Shown: in pieces, positions 48,809 through 60,101 of the stretch | Position numbering within the stretch: the stretch's first letter is position 1 | Layout of the letters: every line of letters begins with the position of its first letter | Translations under genes and position numbers: made by a program | Source of the DNA: Loxodes magnus | Taxonomy: Eukaryota > Ciliophora > Karyorelictea > Loxodida > Loxodidae | Reading direction: 5' to 3' | Assembly: GCA_946699065.1 (NCBI GenBank) | Contig: CAMPDV010000119.1 | Location: forward strand, 434,001-498,000 | DNA: 64,000 nt | The notes under the pieces: generated by a model | Database searches by the model: none | Told to the model about the DNA's origin: nothing | The model's input: the letters and a program-made list of their open reading frames with translations, nothing else

Positions 48809-49410
48809 TCAAATTTTTGCTATTGCTCTCTCTACAATATTAAAGGTAATATCTTCAATTACTGTGTTTCCTTGAGTTAACTTGCATTATAAAGCATCTC
48901 CTATTTTAATAATTGTACTTCCTTTAGGTGTTCCAGTTAATATCATATCTCCTTTGAATAGAGAGACATTCTAGTCTGTTATAAACTTGACTAACTAGGG
49001 AATGTTAAAGTACATTTCTGATGTATTTCCTTTTTATACAACTTTACCATTTATTTAGAGTTCAAGAGTTAAGTTATGAGGATCTAGTATTTTATCTACA
49101 GGTATGAACTTCCCAGTTGGCAAGAAATTATCTTATCCTTTTCCAAATAGCCAAGGAATTTTATCTTTTTGCTATTTTTACTACCATTCAGAGTCAGCGA
49201 GATCTAAAATTAAGCAATATCCAGCAATTCAGTCTTACCAATTATTAGCACTATTTTCATCTATACTTTTACTTTAAATATCCCTTCCTAAAATAATCGC
49301 TAATTCAATTTCATGTATAATCTTTTACTAAGGCCAAATAACAACTGCTTAAGAGCTAGTTATACTACTATTTGCCTTTAAAAATAAAATAGGATAAGGA
49401 GGGGATTAAG
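48809..49410 (-). pseudogene. truncated FAHD1-like copy
   Basis: Nearly identical to 34316-34920, but similarity stops abruptly at 49410, so the first 26 or so codons including the ATG and the NYPSPKW region are missing. The sequence beyond (49411 onward) is unrelated A/T-rich DNA. It still contains both metal-ligand motifs, but without a start it is most likely dead. Confidence 0.85.
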
Positions 49411-49674
49411 ATAATTTGAAAGTTTAAAATTATTTTTATATTAACTATTATCTTTAGTATTTCTATTTTATTATCTTTTTATATTAAAATCATAATTTAT
49501 GTTATTAATCAAGGATTTTTATTTTGCCTTTTGATATATAATCCTTTCTCTTTTATAGAAAGTAATTTTAAAGATATTTAATGTATCTATTTACTTTATA
49601 TTTAATGTATCCATTTACTTTAAAGAATAGAACTAAGTGTATTATATTAAGATAATTTAGATAGTATTAGATAT

Positions 49675-51900
49675 ATGATAATACATTCATAAGCTGGTAA
49701 ATATAGCAAAATCTAAGAACTTATTTAGCTCCTCTAATTGAAGAGATTCTTAAAAAAGTGTAGAAAAAACAATTTTCTTCATGTGGCCCGAAAATTTATC
49801 AGATATCTTTTATAGCCAAAACTCCGAAGATTTTACTTATTATGATAAAGAGGTTTTTAATGAGAGCTATAATTGTCCATAATTATACGTTTCGACTTCT
49901 TAAAATTAGAAAGAATTTTAATGTCTTATACAATATTGTCTGAATTAGCTTATTATCCTAAAATTTATAGGAAATTAATAAGTAACTAAATGAGTGTCAG
50001 GTATAAAATGAGTACTATAAGAAGTAGAATTTGCAGAAAGGCTAAATGGTGACTAGTTAGTCTTCATAGTTAGTAGAATTGAAAACCTAAATAATGAAAG
50101 AAAGATGAAAAATAAATATCCTACAAACTTAAATTTTAAATTTACAGTCTAAAATCTAAGACTTATAAAGTAACTAGAATTGCTTAGAGTGTAAAGACTT
50201 TGATCAAAAATATCAATAGGAAGTAACCTAAAAAGAGAATTAAAAGAAGGAATTATTAGAGTTATAGAATAAGTATATGAAGTAACATTCAAATATGTAA
50301 AAACTATAAAAGAGTATAAAATAAATGAAAAAGCAAGTTGAGTTTGGAGATAATAAGATAAGATTGTAATAAGAATAATTAGCCTTCTACAAATTAAAAT
50401 ACTAAATCTCTATAGTTAATAATGAATCATAACTCTCTCAAATCATCCTTAGATAAACTTAAGATGCTGCTTAACGTTTTAAGAAACTAGAAAGAAAAAT
50501 ATAAGAAAAGACAGTTCAGATATAAAAAATAAGTAAGCATATTGGTTCTCTTAAATAGCAATTCTAGTTGAACAAAATAGAATAAGAGAACATTCTATAA
50601 GGAGTAGTATGTGAACTGCCAGAATCTAGAACTTTTGTAACTAATCTAATTAAAGAAGTAGAAATATTAAAAAACTAAAAGTCTCATTAGATAGATTCCT
50701 CTATTAACGACTAAAGTCTATAGGGAATTCAGAGTCATTAAGAACCAATCTTTTAGTAATTAATTTAGGATCTCAATTAGAGTATTTAAGAAAAGGACAA
50801 AAGAGTTATTTACCTAGAAGCTTAAATAATAAAAGAGAATCAAAAACATGAGCAAGAATCTCTTTTTCTCAGGAACTCTATTTTATAAATAGCTAAATCC
50901 TTGGATATTAAAAATCAAGATATTTCAATTGACACCAAGAGTATTTCACAGTTAACTAATACAATAGAATAACAAATGAAATAAAACAATTAACTGAAAG
51001 CTAAAATATAAGAATAGCAGAACTAAATATAATCTCTTCAGACCTAATTCATTACAAATTAAAATAGTTATTAACTACTACTTGAATAATGCAAGTAATA
51101 AGAAGATTCTATTAGCTAATCTATGTAATAGAATCTAATAGAAACTTAGTAAGAAGTTAAGACTCTTTTAGAAGAAATAGTCTAAAAGGAAGAAAGAATT
51201 TAAAATTTATTAAATGAAGCTAAAGAAAATAAGCAACTTTTCAACAAAGAAAGAGAACAATGAAATGAAACAGTTTCTACAATATCGAATCTACTAAATA
51301 TTTTAAATTTAGAGGAAATAAAAGTAAATAGCAGTTAACATGTACAAGAGATAGTTAGAAGAATCAAAATATAAACTGAGTAAATTATACATCTTTAAGA
51401 AGAGAAAAAAGAGCTTTAGAGGTAATAAAGAAAGAGTTTAGAATATACTAAGGTACTAGAATAAAATACTGATCTTCAAGAGTAACTTGAAGAAACAACA
51501 CAATAAAATAAACTAATAAATAAATAAAAACAGATACTTGAGTAATAAGTAAACTAACTTAGTAGCAGTAACTAACTATTAAAGGAACAAATATAAAAAT
51601 TAGAAGAATGGAATAATCAATAACAGTTGTAGCTACAAAATAATTTTGCTGAATAATAGAAGAAGTTGAAAGAAAAAAATAGCTAATGAGAATCTTAAGA
51701 AGTATAATTGAACAATGAAATAGAAAAATTAATCAAAAGAAAGTCTGAATTAGAAACAAATTTATAGATTCTTTAGGAAGAGAGTAATTTAAAAGCAGAA
51801 AGCAATAAAGCTTAGCTTTAAGAAACTTAAAAGGAAAATAGAAATGTAAAATATGATAATGAAAAGTTAATTATGTAACTTAAGTAAATTTCAGAGCAAA
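49675..51900 (+). pseudogene. truncated copy of the long coiled-coil gene
   Basis: 49675-49973 is a diverged version of the 5' end (35798-36120). It is joined at about 49974 to a nearly identical copy of 36331-38265, with about 200 bp missing between. At 51900 the match stops mid-gene and resumes at 51907 with sequence equal to 39812 onward, so the 3' third and the intron are deleted. Confidence 0.82.
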
Positions 51901-52537
51901 TTTTTAAAATAAAAGTAATATTAAGATTAACTTTTGGTAAATAGAAAGAAAATGAATACTCCTTTATTTTAATTTCCTTATTTTTTGATAATTCATATAT
52001 AAATATTGTCAATAAAACTGAAAAATCTTCATTTGCTAAAAGTAATTTAATAAACAATATCAGCATAAAGAATTATAAGAAATATATTTTATACTGATAG
52101 AAAGAGTAAAGCAACCTTTTCTACCTTTTCGAAGATATTAATTAGAATAATTTTGAATAAATAGGAATATAAGATGTTATATTTAATATAATATTAAGTT
52201 ATAATTTAAAAGTAATTTATATATATATATATGATATAAACTCTTAGTTATAGCATAATTTCAATGCATTTATTATTTTAGATTTATAACTTCGTTAGCT
52301 TTTTTAGGATTAAGATATATTAAAGTTGAGTAATTTAAATAAGTTCTTAACTGTCTAATAAAAGAAAGAGACTTAATCCCTTTGAAATATCTATTTAAAT
52401 AGATTTAAATATAAATAAGTTTTGCAAGAATTAATTATTCGTTTTCAAAATTTTGACTTATATATTTAAACTTAGCTATAATATCAGCTTATATCATATT
52501 ATCTTCTTTCTGGAAACTTTCTTTTTATTATTAAATT

Positions 52538-53330
52538 TCAAGACTATTAAATTACTATTTTACAGTTTCTTATTAACAAAAAATAGATAAAATGAGACAA
52601 AAGAAATTAAAAATTATAAATTAATTAAAAAATATTACAACTTTTGAATTCCTTCCCACAACAAGAATCTCTGTAGTTTTTTATTTTAATTTCAGATTTT
52701 TCAGGTTGAGTAGATTCAAATTCTTTTTTAAATGAAATGAAGGCTAGCATCTGTATATCTTCTTAATTTAGCTAACCCTGTTCTGTACTATTTTTATGAG
52801 CATGGATTATCTTTTTAAAGTAAAGCTGTGTCACTCTTTATAAATAGGAAGCTGAATCCTCAAAAAACTCGAATATTCCTTTAATTGAACATCCCATTGC
52901 TAAATCATCCTTTAAAGTACCACAAGAAATAAGTGGGCAGCCTTTTTCTAAACTAAGTGCTGTTTCTAAGTTTCCTTCTGGTTTATCACTATTGATAAAA
53001 TAAACACTTTTTTGCCTTATAAATTCTGTTTCAGTAGAAGAAAGTTGTTAAATATTATGTATCGAGTTTACAAATGCTATTGCCTTTACTCTTTGTAAAA
53101 ACTCCATAGAGTATTCTTTAAGAAGATTGATAACATTATTCCCTCCTGCTTTATGAGCTACTATATAAATTTCTTATGCTTTAATTCTTTTTTCAAATTA
53201 CATTCAAGAACATATTAGCTTATTTATTCGTAGCTTTCCTTATCTATAAAAGTATATTTTTCATCAGTGTCTAATTCCTTAATTCCTTGTTTTAGTTGAA
53301 ATTATTCCTAGTTATATCAGTTTTTCTATC
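52538..53330 (-). pseudogene. deleted copy of the Arb2/FAM172-like gene
   Basis: Nearly identical to the 3' half of the unit 1 gene up to about 53180. About 350 bp, including the GGGQVRPGQWAR core, is then missing and replaced by a short unrelated stretch. The 5' end returns in diverged form, with the start codon position changed (unit 1 taccat, here tatcct). Confidence 0.82.
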
Positions 53331-53497
53331 CTTAAGCAATTAAAATAAAAATACCTTTTAAAATTAGAATATGCAAAATTCTTACGTTATATAGACTTAC
53401 TATACAATGAAATCTTTCATTCAATCTCAATAATCAATACCCTTTGCTAACTCTTATTATGATTTTTTAAATTAGCTTAAACTTTTAATTATGGAGA

Positions 53498-54414
53498 AGC
53501 AAATACAAAATTAAAATTTTAGATGTTCTTAGGGATATTTCAACCTTTTTCCCAGTTAACCTCATGATTTCTCTAGAAGCTATATATAAAGGTTTGTTTG
53601 TCTCTTCAACTCTACTCATTAGAATGTATGAGGATCTCCTTGAATTATTCTTTTGCCTAGATAATGTTTGATTTCTTTTTCTTTTATATTTTTCAGCATT
53701 TTTTGAAATTAAATTTTTATCTTTCTTTTGTAGTTGAACATGATGTTATTTTTTCTTTTTCTCCAATTTCTTTAATATTGTTAATATTTTTCTTTTATGA
53801 TATTAAATTTTTCGCATCTTTATACAGATATGCTTTAGAGTTACTGTAATAGCATCTTTTTGTTTCTCATTTAAATTTAAGTTAAGTTTTTTACTCCTTT
53901 GATTATCATTGGGACTTTTCCTTATTCTCTTAGTCCATTTAATGCTGCAATTTTTGTTGATTTTCTTCTAATTTTTCTATTTTACTGCCCAGATCTTTCT
54001 ACTTTTATTACTAGCTTTATGATTACTTGTCTTGATTTTGTGAAATATTTCAATAGGAATTAAGGTCTCTTTCATAGGCCATGACTCTTAATTCTATTTT
54101 CTCTGCTGTTTCAAGTTTTATGAATTAGTTTCTTATTGTCTTTTTAAACTTTTTATAACCCCTTCCTGTAGGCCAACGCCACTTTAATAAGTTAATCATA
54201 GTTTATTTACTGTTTGAAGGAGAAATCAGAGAATTAAGAGTGCATTATAATTTTAGCCTATTTTCTAGACTTCTTTTCAGAAGTGGAGAATTAAAATTAA
54301 TAGGAGACCTTGTTTGGTACTCTTTTTCTGATACAAACCTCTCTAGGATGTTATTAAACTCTGATTTTTTAGAGTAGTGAAAAAAATCTCAATCTCATTC
54401 CAATTTCATTTTAC
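53498..54414 (-). mobile_element. ORF-bearing insertion, copy B' (917 bp) with 13-bp direct repeats
   Basis: Flanked by ttaattatggaga (53485-53497) and ttaattatagaga (54415-54427), which differ at one base. Unit 1 has a single ttaattatag at 41711 with the same flanking sequence on both sides, so this is an insertion with target duplication. On the minus strand an ATG at 54409 starts a degraded relative of copy B. Shared words include the region equivalent to GATTAACT...AAAGTGG, the block around AGAGACCTTAAT, and the 3' end TTTAATTTTGTATTTG. Many frame changes; not a working gene. Same orientation as the other insertions. Confidence 0.6.
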
Positions 54415-54589
54415 TTAATTATAGAGATTAACTCTAAAGAACTCTTTTATGCCTAAAATAAATCAGAATTAATATTAATAAGCCTTTAGACCTTATACAG
54501 TCAATCAAGTGTATTTAAAAAATACAAATAGTTGATTATTTATTAAAAGGAATGAAATGAGATATTGGATATATAGAACTAATAGAATA

Positions 54590-55364
54590 GCAATTTATGT
54601 TCTATTTTATATAATTATAATAAATTAAGACGGCTCTGCCTTTATTAGGTTAACAACGAACCTTTATTTTAGTTTTAATAATAGTTTATGCACCTTCTAG
54701 ATTTATCACATTCATCTCTTCTTCTGCTAATTGAGCTCTTCTTCCATTATTTGAATTTGTTCTCTAGTAGATCAATTAAAATTTATTTCTATCATAAGGT
54801 ATTTTTATAATAATATTAATTTTTACTATATCTATTCACTAGCTATCCTTTTTCTCTCTTTTTCAAGCTATATTATCTTTCATCCCTTTTTTACACCCCT
54901 TAAGTTTGCTTCTATGTAGAATTACATTAATATTTCATAAAAAACCTTTTGATTTTTTTTGTTAAATCATTATAAAGACAAGTATGCTCATTAGAGTCAA
55001 TTTTACATTATTTTTCTATTAGTTATTGTTAGTAGAATTTTTAATATATATCCTTATTTTCTCTTATTCAAATTTCTTTTATAAAATCATTTACTATTGA
55101 GAATATTTATCTTCATAAGTTTTCTTCAATATAGCATATCCAATAATCAAATTTTTAGTTTCCTTAGTTTGTATCAACTATCTAGATTTATCTTATGAGT
55201 TAAGTTACTCCTATTTTTTAAATCTAGTTAATTTATTCGTTCAAAGAACAATTTTTTTGTTTTTTAGTATTATTCATAAACTCTACCATTGAGTTTTATC
55301 TTCTTCCTATATTTGGCACTATCTTTATGCGATATAGTCTATAAGATGACTTTCCTTATATAGC
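54590..55364 (-). mobile_element. probable further insertion, about 0.78 kb
   Basis: A block present in unit 2 only. Unit 1 passes from ggatatatagaa to the ttataccaagatattg word in about 80 bp. Direct repeats of atagaata lie at 54582-54589 and 55365-55372, but they are short and the boundary is not certain. On the minus strand part of it reads as a basic helical protein (AKYRKKIKLNGRVYEQYQKTKKLFFERINQLDLK, in outline). The remainder is degraded. Family relation to copies B and B' is not shown by the sequence. Confidence 0.35.
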
Positions 55365-55372
55365 ATAGAATA

Positions 55373-56809
55373 ATATGGCTGTATTACACCAAGATATTGT
55401 ATTTGCCTTTAGTAATTTAAGTTCATACTCTTTTTATATAGTTTTTAATATAGAGCCAGCAAATTTTAATATGATTTATGAAATATTTTAAAGAAGCAAA
55501 TGATTTTAATTATTTTAGATTAGGTTCATTAAAAGAAGCTTAAGAATATGTAGAAGAAAAGGTATTTAAAAAGAAGCTTAATAGACTATGAAGAATAATA
55601 TTTATATAAGACTTAAGGGCTAATATTATAAGCATTAAACAAGAATATCTTAATATAGATAGTGTAAAATTAAGTCTTTATCTAACTACCCAAGATAACA
55701 AAAATAATCTACTTATCTTATTCTTAGTATTTTAAACTCAAAGTATTATAATTTAACTAATTATTAACTTTTAGAGTCTGAGTAAAGTTTAACTCTCACT
55801 ATGCTGGATTCATTGAACGGTTTCTTGACAGATATAATAGGGATATGTGCTGACTAATTTCTTCAATTAGAGACAACAGTGTGTATTGAATACATACTCC
55901 ACAATCATAGACTTCAAGCCACTACTTAAGCTGGATAATCACTATATATGTTCTCTTCAAGACTTAGGGACTTTCTTAAGGATTGGAAGCATAATCAGAC
56001 AGTTCTAGATCCTGCTCCCGTCATTCTTTTAATTATAATAATTAAATTTAAAATTTTAATTATACTATATAGTAGATGAGATTGATTTTTAAAAGATTTA
56101 ATATTTAAATATTTTATATTCTTTCCTTTTTTGATGTTATAACTGATTACGATTATGAAATTTTTATAATATTTAAAATCTATAAATATAAGAATAAAGG
56201 ATTATTTAATCTTATTACTTGCTAAAAAGAGCAACTATAACCTTAAATATAAGAAGGTTATTCTCCCATCAAATAAGCATCAAATTATTTAATTAAAATC
56301 TTTATTCTTATATTTAACTTTAAAAGAGGATTATCAAATTGAATGGTTTACTAATGATATAGTAGAAGCTAATTTTAATGTTACTTACTATAAATCACAT
56401 GATATCTAAATTATGTGGTTTCCTATTAATGCTTTAAATACTAATTTTAATATTATTGTGCTTAGAAATACTAAGATATTAAATTCTAGGATATACTTAA
56501 TTCTTATTTTTCCATAAATATTTGATCTATTTAGTTTCCTATATTTTATATGGATCTATCAAGCTTTATTTAAAATTATCCTTACAGTTGATTTCAAGCT
56601 TTGCTTAACCTTGAAAAGCTATTCAAATGGTATCCTGTTAGCTTTTTTCATACCTATTTTATTCCCATATTAATATCTCTTAGTTTAACTACTCCTCTTT
56701 CTTAATTACTTAAGTCTCCTTATATCTGAGACAGAACTAGTAACTATAATTTTAATAGATTGAAGACATATCTCTTTTATATGCAATGTAGTTAACTCTT
56801 AAACATTTA
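55373..56809. other. spacer in unit 2, about 1.4 kb
   Basis: Diverged counterpart of unit 1 around 41900-42500 and 43400-43930. The short stretch at 55760-56020 is slightly less AT-rich, but I see no protein in it. Confidence 0.45.
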
Positions 56810-57676
56810 TGATTATTAAAATTAATAATAATAATAATATACTTAAAGTTAGTAGAGTTTTGCATTTTCTGGAATTGCAACCAGTTCCTGCGGACAGTTT
56901 TTTCAACGTGGGTGTGATCCACGACCTTTTTATTAAGTGGAAGGTTACCACTGTAACCGTTCAAGTGGACTTGCAAAAAGCTTTTATTTGTAGATCCCTG
57001 TTGGAGTTATTCATAGTTTATTGAGTTGTCTCCATGTTCTTTTCTGCTCTTATTCGTTTATTTTCTTTCATTATCAACAGTTTTTTAAAATATGTTGATT
57101 TGATTTGCAACATCAACAAAGTTTGTATTATTGTCTTTATTTCGTTCTTTTTTATGATAATTTATTTTCTATATTTTCTAATCTTTTAATGAAACTTGTA
57201 GCAATCATTTCTTTTTCTGGATTCAATTCTGTTTTTAATTCTATTGGTATTTTTTCTATTTCCATTTTTGTGTCGTATTTAAAATTTTATTATGATTAAG
57301 TTCAGAGTTATTCTTCCGTTATTAATTTGCTACAAATAAGTTATCTTCTAAGTATTAGTAATTCGTTGTTCTAATCTTCTATGTTACTCATTAGTTCCCG
57401 TATTTTTTCGCCTAAGTTGTAAGTTGTTTCTTCATAATTTGAGATTACTTTTTACATTTGGTCTAATTAAATTTAAAGTTTTTTATTAGTTTCGTTTTTA
57501 GGTTAACTTATCTCTATTTATCCTACCATAACTTTACCTTCTGAAGAAGAGCTTGACTCCTCCTATTGTTATTATTTTTTCTAAATTTCTTTTGCCGCTT
57601 TTCTCTTTAGGTTTCTAAGTTAATTTTTTGAGAGTCGAAGAGATTAATCCATTTTTTTTTTGATTATTAAAATTAA
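56810..57676 (-). mobile_element. ORF-bearing insertion (835 bp) with perfect 16-bp target-site duplication and (TTA)n tail
   Basis: The word tgattattaaaattaa occurs at 56810-56825 and again at 57661-57676. Between them lies a block less AT-rich than its surroundings, and unit 1 has a single related word at the matching place (tgattatcattaataa, about 43932). On the minus strand the order is: A-run, ATG at 57652, coiled-coil reading frame to the far end, a TAT/TTA simple repeat (about 56826-56840), then the second direct repeat. Long target duplication plus a simple-repeat 3' tail is how LINE and SINE insertions by target-primed reverse transcription look. There is no transposase, no reverse transcriptase, no LTR and no inverted repeat in the 835 bp. 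Confidence 0.68.
56845..57652 (-). CDS. coiled-coil protein encoded by the insertion
   Basis: From ATG 57652: a basic start (MDQSLRLSKNQLRNLKRKAAKEIQKK), a Gln/Glu/Ser stretch (QQQQEESSSSEG), then a coiled coil (KLQIQLDQMQKVISNYEE and EKIRELMSNIEDQNNELL). A change of frame near 57180 is needed to continue, and a GT...AG of 13 nt there could be an intron. After it comes NTNFVDVANQINIFQKTVDNERK and a compact part (FLQVHLNGYSG, DHTHVEKTVRRNWLQFQKM). No TGA closes the frame before the tail. A basic start, coiled coil and compact C-terminal half are the general build of LINE ORF1-type proteins, but no sequence motif proves that. The RKxAKxI word near the start is also seen in copy B. Confidence 0.45.
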
Positions 57677-59387
57677 AGTGATATAATTCTTAGTGCTTGA
57701 TTTAAGAAGCTTAAACATTATCTATTTATAATAGTTCTTATATCTTAACTTGGCATAAAGAAAAGAAGCATAACAGGTTATCTCTTCAAAGAATATCATT
57801 TAGAATGATATGTTTTTGCTATCTTAAATATAAGCTAATACGTTTGTAAACTGAGTATTATTTGTTTATTTTGGCTGTAAATGTATAAATTTAATCATTG
57901 TAAGTTAACCTTAATTTATAAGTTCAAAAGCAGGCTGGCTTACTGAATTACAAAGTCATTAAAGTAGGACCGTAATTGATTAAGTTAATTAAGAAAGTAT
58001 AAATAAAAGCTAAGCTAGAGAAGGAAGTCACCTTGAATAAAGACTCGAAATAAAGGTGTTCTTAATTAACTTACTTAATATAATTCCATTCTTGCTCAGA
58101 TTTCAAATAAAGCTTAAAGAAGTTTTAATTATTAAATTTTTTATAATTTATTTATTGGCAAACACAAAACTATTAAGCTCCAATAAATAAGAAAATGTTG
58201 AAATAAGTTAGAAAAAAAGCATAAAAAGTTTAAATTAGCTTAATAAAAGAAATTTTAGAAGGATATTTAATTGTATAAATAAACCTAATATAAATCCTTT
58301 AATGCCAATGTAGTCAGATTAGTTAAATTTTCTTTTTATTTTTAAATTAAATTGAAGTAAATACATTCATTTTAAGGTGCATCAAAAGCAGTAGATAATT
58401 AAGGTACTCTCTTTTTAGCTTTGATAAATAGTTTTAACCTTATCTTGCTTACTTTTAAAATATATTCCTTAAGACATAGCAAATCTCAATATTTTTCCAT
58501 AGCATATAACTACTTCTTAATCAATGGTCTAAACTATTAAATTGATTTCTCTTTTTGTTTACATATTACTCTTTATTATCTTTGCTTTCAGTTAAAAATT
58601 TTCTTTACTTTAAGACATTTTTAAATAGTTAAACTTAATCACAACCCTAGTTAGCTTGTACTATGAAGTAAAAATATTTTAACTAATAAATAGTAAAAAA
58701 CTTAGAACGAGGTAAGTTTCTGCTCTCATTAGTATAATAAATGTTAATTATAATCAACCAAGCTTAATAATAGCATTATTGCTGGTGAACATTTAGCATA
58801 AGCAGAAATAAAAGAAACTAATAGCTTATGCCTTGCTAGCAATCTAATTAGCCTTAAAAAATTGAACTAAATAGTTATTAAATTGCCATTTATCATATTT
58901 TGATACATCTTATGAGCTCAGAATAATACCCTATGCTAAATTTAAGTATTCCCACTATTCGAATAGCCTAAGATATGAAACCTCACATAATTGAGAAGAT
59001 AATTTAATAGTATCTTAGTTATTATCTTGAAATGGAAGAGTATCTGAAAGTATTTCACTTTAACAATTAACAAAAGGAAAGAAAGTAGTTGATTAGTCTA
59101 TCTAATGCAAATAACTATAAAAATTTTAAAAAGAAATTAACTATAAAATGATAAATTCAATCAATGAGGTAATTATTACTATTAGAATCAGAATAAGAAT
59201 AATAATAGATTTATGCAAATAATTATTCATATAGTAGAGACAAAATACTTACTAGTAATCATCAGTTAAATTAGAGAAATTTAATGAGCTTTTGAAATAT
59301 TTAAAAATTAAAAATAGTAAAAGCTGTTTAATATTTATAGCTAGATAGAATGTAACATAAAGCTAAGTATAATCTCTTTAAACAAAT
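57677..59387. other. spacer in unit 2, about 1.7 kb
   Basis: Diverged counterpart of about 43960-45500. No gene was recognised. Confidence 0.5.
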
Positions 59388-60101
59388 TCATTAAAAATGT
59401 TAGTGGTTACTATTTTCATCTATACTAAAAAGGATTTTTCTTAAGCCTCTTGTAGTTAAATACTGTCGATATTAGCTTAGCTATTCTATGAATTCTTCTC
59501 TATACAAAGAACCTCTGGTCAGAAATATTTATTTGGTAATTTCTCTACACGCTTATTAAAACTTATTCTTCCAGTCTTTTTGCAAAACATTTATCTGTTC
59601 TTTTGTCATATTATCAGGAGGATATCCTTTACATAGTGAAAGAGAGACTTCTATAATGTACTTATAAACTAAGACTAAAGTTGATTGGAACTACCAGATT
59701 GTTATTTTGTCATTTGAATTTTTATCTATTAAGTCAAATAAAATTTCAGCTTTATCGTGTGGATTTCCTCTTGATAAGTAAACAGCTATTAACTTAAGCT
59801 AGAATCCATCATACCTTTTAATCCGTTTATTATAATATTTTTTGTAAAAATCCAGTTTTTCCCTTCGCTAAATTTTTAATTACAAGGAGTTCAAAATCTT
59901 TGCAAACTAATTGGAAGTAAGAGTATTGCTTAATCATGATTTATTGAATGCTTCTTCTACATCAGTGCATAAACGGTCATGAAATCCCAAAAGCCTTTCC
60001 TATTTCTCTATAATTACATCATTAGGGTTTACACTAAACTCTATCTCAAACTGATTTTAATGTCTAATCTAAGAGTTACAGCAGTCAAATTTGTTGCCCA
60101 T
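59388..60101 (-). CDS. MGN-starting EF-hand-like protein, paralogue 2
   Basis: 237 residues from ATG 60101 to TGA 59388, no intron. MGNKFDCC gives a Gly2 myristoylation site and two Cys that could be palmitoylated, as in recoverin or calcineurin-B type proteins. The EF-hand-like loop is LFDLIDKNSNDKITIWQF, with good acidic and Asn ligands at positions 1, 3 and 5 but Gln at position 12. One TGA codes Trp (NKSWLSN). The frame is intact, although the other three genes of unit 2 are dead, so this copy has probably been kept by selection. Substitutions relative to paralogue 1 are mostly conservative, also pointing to two working copies. Function is inference. Confidence 0.75.

Noticed and set aside
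56752-57024. Overlapping standard-code open frames on both strands (71 and 74 codons).
   Set aside because: The minus one is the 3' part of the insertion's ORF plus flank. The plus one is its antisense shadow.
57060-57160. A perfect CX2CX4HX4C zinc knuckle on the minus strand inside the 835-bp insertion, which would suggest a Gag-like protein.
   Set aside because: It appears only if two TGAs are read as Trp in one frame. The overlapping frame (NTNFVDVANQINIFQKTVDNERK, then VHLNGYSG) has far better protein character and needs no TGA, so the knuckle is a frame artefact.
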